Under the pieces are notes generated by a model. That model was not told where the DNA came from. It was given only the letters and a program-made list of their open reading frames with translations, and did no database searches. A stretch of 64,000 nt of DNA from Aquabacter sp. L1I39 (lineage in GTDB: Bacteria; Pseudomonadota; Alphaproteobacteria; Rhizobiales; Xanthobacteraceae), in the NCBI RefSeq assembly GCF_017742835.1, contig NZ_CP072392.1, positions 5,208,180-5,272,179 of the forward strand. Direction: 5' to 3'. Shown here piece by piece: positions 61,459 to 64,000 of this stretch (positions within the stretch are counted from its first letter, which is position 1; every line of letters starts with the position of its first letter). The position numbers were made by a program, and so were the translations under genes.

Positions 61459-63057
61459 ATGGCCCGGAGCTATGACGAGGCGGTGCGCGCATTCCGCTGG
61501 AACCTGCCCGCGCGCTTCAATATGGGCGTCGCCTGCACCGATGCCCACGCCACCGGCGCCGGAAAGCCGGCTTTGATCTTCGTGGAGGAGAGCGGCGCCG
61601 TCATCCGCTACACCTTCGAGGATCTCGCCCGCCTCACCAACCGCTTCGCCAATGTGCTGGTGGCGGCGGGTCTTCAGCGTGGCGACCGGGTGGCGGTGTT
61701 CCTGCCCCAGGCGCCGGAGACGGCCATCGCGCATCTGGCCGCCTTCAAGGCGGGCATGATCTCGGTGCCGCTCTTCACTTTGTTCGGAGACGAGGCGCTG
61801 GAATATCGGCTGGAGGCGTCCGGCGCGAAGGTGCTGGTGACGGACCTTGCGGGCTTGGCCAAGCTCGACCGCGTGCGCGACCACCTGCCCGCCCTCACCC
61901 ATGTCTATGTGATCGGCCCCGATAGCGGCGGCGCCCTCTCCTTCGACGCGGCGCTGGAGAAGGGCTCGGACCGCTTCACCCCGGTGGATACGACGCCCGA
62001 CGATCCCGGCATCATCATCTTCACCTCCGGCACCACGGGAAACCCCAAGGGCGCGCTGCACGGCCATCGCGTCCTGCTCGGCCATCTGCCCTGCCTGCAA
62101 TTCGTCCACGAGGACATGCCCCAGCCGGGCGACCTGCATTGGACGCCGGCCGACTGGGCCTGGATCGGCGGGCTGTTCGACGTGCTGTTCCCGACCCTTC
62201 ACCTGGGCGTGCCGGTGCTGGCCTATCGGGCCAAGAAGTTCGATCCCGACGCCGCCATGGCGCTGATGGCGAACCAGGGGGTCCGCAACGTCTTCCTGCC
62301 GCCCACGGCGCTGAAGCTGCTGCGCCAGGCGGATGTGCGCCAGGAGGGCCTCAAGCTGCGCTCGCTGCTGACCGGCGGCGAGACGCTGGGCAGCGAGCTG
62401 GGCGCCTTCGTGCAGGAGCGGCTGGGCGTCGAGGCGCGGGAGATTTACGGCCAGACCGAATGCAATCTGGTGGTGGGCTCCAACTCCTCCTTCTTCCCCA
62501 TCCGCCCCGGCGCCATGGGCAAGCCCATTCCGGGCCATGACGTGCAGATCGTGGACGAGGAAGGCCATCCCGTGCCCGCCGGCACCGAGGGGCATATCGG
62601 CATCCGCCGGGGCGATCCGGTGATGATGCTGGAATATTGGAATAATCCCGCCGCCACCGCCGCCAAGTTCGCGGGCGACTTCCTGCTCACGGGCGATCTC
62701 GGCCGGCAGGATGAGGACGGCTATCTTTGGTATGTGAGCCGCTCGGACGATGTCATCACGTCCGCCGGCTATCGCATCGGGCCCGGCGAGATCGAGGATT
62801 GCATCCTCAAGCACCCCGCCGTCGCGCTCGTTGGCGTGGTGGGCGTGCCCGACCCCGTGCGCACCGAGGCGGTGAAGGCCTGGGTGGTGCTCAAGCCCGG
62901 TGTCGAGGGCACGGAGGAACTGGCCACCGAGATCCAGCGCCATGTGCGCGAGCGCCTCTCGGCCCACGAATATCCCCGCGCCGTCGCCTTCACGGACGCC
63001 TTGCCCATGACCGCCACGGGCAAGATCCTGCGCCGGGAATTGCGCGCGCGGGGATAA
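61459..63057 (+). CDS. AMP-dependent acyl-CoA synthetase
   Basis: 532 aa from ATG 61459 (GGGGAGGA upstream). ANL superfamily: IIFTSGTTGNPKGALHGH (P-loop), WTPADWAWIGGLFDVLFPTL, YGQTECNLVVG, LLTGDLGRQDEDGYLWYVSR, SDDVITSAGYRIGPGEIEDC, and C-terminal Lys in MTATGKILRREL. Resembles medium-chain acyl-CoA or propionyl/acetyl-type synthetases (ACSM group); exact acid unknown. A short CCTGAT-CGG-ATCAGG hairpin (63059-63073) follows the stop. Confidence 0.9.
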   Translation: MARSYDEAVRAFRWNLPARFNMGVACTDAHATGAGKPALIFVEESGAVIRYTFEDLARLTNRFANVLVAAGLQRGDRVAVFLPQAPETAIAHLAAFKAGMISVPLFTLFGDEALEYRLEASGAKVLVTDLAGLAKLDRVRDHLPALTHVYVIGPDSGGALSFDAALEKGSDRFTPVDTTPDDPGIIIFTSGTTGNPKGALHGHRVLLGHLPCLQFVHEDMPQPGDLHWTPADWAWIGGLFDVLFPTLHLGVPVLAYRAKKFDPDAAMALMANQGVRNVFLPPTALKLLRQADVRQEGLKLRSLLTGGETLGSELGAFVQERLGVEAREIYGQTECNLVVGSNSSFFPIRPGAMGKPIPGHDVQIVDEEGHPVPAGTEGHIGIRRGDPVMMLEYWNNPAATAAKFAGDFLLTGDLGRQDEDGYLWYVSRSDDVITSAGYRIGPGEIEDCILKHPAVALVGVVGVPDPVRTEAVKAWVVLKPGVEGTEELATEIQRHVRERLSAHEYPRAVAFTDALPMTATGKILRRELRARG

Positions 63058-63099
63058 ACCTGATCGGATCAGGCTGAAGGGGGGGGTCGCTCACTCCCC

Positions 63100-64000
63100 T
63101 CACATGAACAGGTTTTCCTTCGGGCTCAGGCCCTTGTAGAGGTCCGCCACATAGGCGCCGTAGCCATTGTAGAGGAGCGTCGGCCGGCGCTGGCCGGTGC
63201 CGATATCCTCTTCGGTCGCTTGGCTCCAGCGGGGATGGGCCACCTGCGGGTTCACATTGGCCCAGAAGCCATATTCGGAGCCCTGGATCACCTCCCAGAA
63301 GCTCTTGGGCCGCTCTTCCACGAATGACACCCGCACGATGGCCTTGATGGACTTGAAGCCATACTTCCAGGGCAGCACCACGCGCAGCGGGGCGCCAAAC
63401 TGGTTGGGGGCCGGCTTGCCATAGACGCCCGTCACCATGAAGGCGAGCTCGTTGGTGGCTTCCGCCAGGGTCACCCCTTCCACATAGGGCCAGGGATAGA
63501 AGCGGCCGGACTGGCCCGGCGCCACCGCCTTGTCGAGGAAGGTCTCGAAGCGCACATATTTGGCGCTGCTCAAGGGCTTGGCGAACTCCACCAGGGATTT
63601 CATGGGAAAGCCCGTCCACGGCACCGCCATGGACCAGGCTTCCACGCAGCGATGGCGATAGAGGCGCTCCTCCAGGGTGACGGCCTTCAGGAGGTCGTCG
63701 ATGCCCACTTCCTTCGGCTGCTCGACGAGGCCGTCGAACTTGACGGTCCAGGGCCGCACCTTGAGCCGCGAGGCGGCGCGGGTGACGTCCTTGGAGGTGC
63801 CGAACTCATAATAATTGTTGACGGTGCTGGAGACCTTTTCGGGTGTCAGCTCCCGGTCGAGGGTGAAGGTCTCGTTGCGCTTGGCGGGATAGAGGCCGGC
63901 GGACGGGTCCGGCACGTCTGCCGCGCGCTGGGCGTGGGACAAAGCGGGAAAAGCGGTGGCGCCGATGAGGCCCGCCCCGGCGCCGAGCAATGTGCGGCGC
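63100..64000 (-). CDS. msrP: Protein-methionine-sulfoxide reductase catalytic subunit MsrP (5' end outside window)
   Basis: Periplasmic molybdoenzyme (YedY) that repairs oxidised methionine with electrons from the membrane subunit MsrQ. 300 codons visible. The edge cuts the Tat signal: RRTLLGAGAGLIGATAFPAL, twin Arg at 63994-63999, then ALSHA. Core features: LYPAKRNETFTLDRELTPEK, NNYYEFGTSKDV, YRHRCVEAWSMAVPWTGFPM with the Mo-ligand Cys, LPWKYGFKSIKAIVRVSFVE. Complete C-terminus (ENLFM). msrQ is not visible and may lie beyond base 64000 or elsewhere. Confidence 0.93.
   Translation of the reverse strand, partial: RRTLLGAGAGLIGATAFPALSHAQRAADVPDPSAGLYPAKRNETFTLDRELTPEKVSSTVNNYYEFGTSKDVTRAASRLKVRPWTVKFDGLVEQPKEVGIDDLLKAVTLEERLYRHRCVEAWSMAVPWTGFPMKSLVEFAKPLSSAKYVRFETFLDKAVAPGQSGRFYPWPYVEGVTLAEATNELAFMVTGVYGKPAPNQFGAPLRVVLPWKYGFKSIKAIVRVSFVEERPKSFWEVIQGSEYGFWANVNPQVAHPRWSQATEEDIGTGQRRPTLLYNGYGAYVADLYKGLSPKENLFM

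Overview
The window looks like chromosomal DNA of a GC-rich, methylotrophic/autotrophic alphaproteobacterium of the order Hyphomicrobiales, most plausibly Xanthobacteraceae (Xanthobacter/Azorhizobium/Ancylobacter type). The reasons are a CckA kinase beside a FliO-domain protein, an IF-1 with a basic tail, alpha-type gene content throughout, a large tetrahydromethanopterin (H4MPT)-linked C1 gene island, Calvin-cycle-compatible enzymes (fructose bisphosphatase, ribulose-phosphate epimerase) and mosaic palindromic repeats of Rhizobiales type. The genus is an inference; no rRNA or tRNA gene is present. I saw no insertion sequence, prophage or CRISPR array.

Layout. 1-7 kb: 5' end of the complex I operon (nuoA-nuoB-nuoC), the cell-cycle hybrid kinase cckA, and a divergent FliO-domain protein with a very long disordered tail. 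7-14 kb: two small secreted proteins, an unidentified two-wHTH regulator, then a cobalamin riboswitch and a complete B12 uptake operon btuB-btuF-btuC-btuD. 14-28 kb: mostly housekeeping genes (sugar methyltransferase, sugar porter, rimO, rpoZ, NYN nuclease, UdgB glycosylase, peroxiredoxin, smpB, dapA, lytic transglycosylase, Bcr-type exporter, gor). 28-31 kb: a large two-domain glycosyltransferase followed by a 780-bp convergent intergenic region packed with repeats. 31-36 kb: a nitrate/sulfonate/taurine-type ABC transporter, infA and a DEAD-box helicase. 36-46 kb: DedA, split chromate transporter, EamA exporter, cytochrome b561, a methyltransferase/sulfotransferase pair, and the ATP-grasp/alpha-E/transglutaminase-like peptide-modification cluster. 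46-49 kb: an orphan molybdenum hydroxylase large subunit and a cytochrome c'. 49.5-59 kb: the C1 island (HIT protein, beta-RFAP synthase, mtdB, ATP-grasp, mch, RimK-like ligase, CitG-like, HisA-like, MfnD-like, MfnF-like, FolB-like). 59-64 kb: SMR exporter, fbp, rpe, an acyl-CoA synthetase and the start of msrP.

How the genes work together. The island at 49.9-59.0 kb supplies two enzymes of formaldehyde oxidation (MtdB, Mch) plus a set of genes that I read as cofactor synthesis: MptG and FolB-like for the pterin, and HisA-like, MfnD-like, MfnF-like and further ATP-grasp ligases for the methylofuran-type cofactor. The B12 operon is under riboswitch control. The most unexplained sequence is at 30.3-31.1 kb: three identical 18-mers, each next to a GC-rich hairpin, ending on the minus strand in a Rho-independent terminator. 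It looks like an uncharacterised small-RNA locus. A second non-coding system is a family of three mosaic palindromic elements (about 30.4, 37.0 and 46.4 kb) whose stems covary; two of them supply the stop codon of the gene before them.
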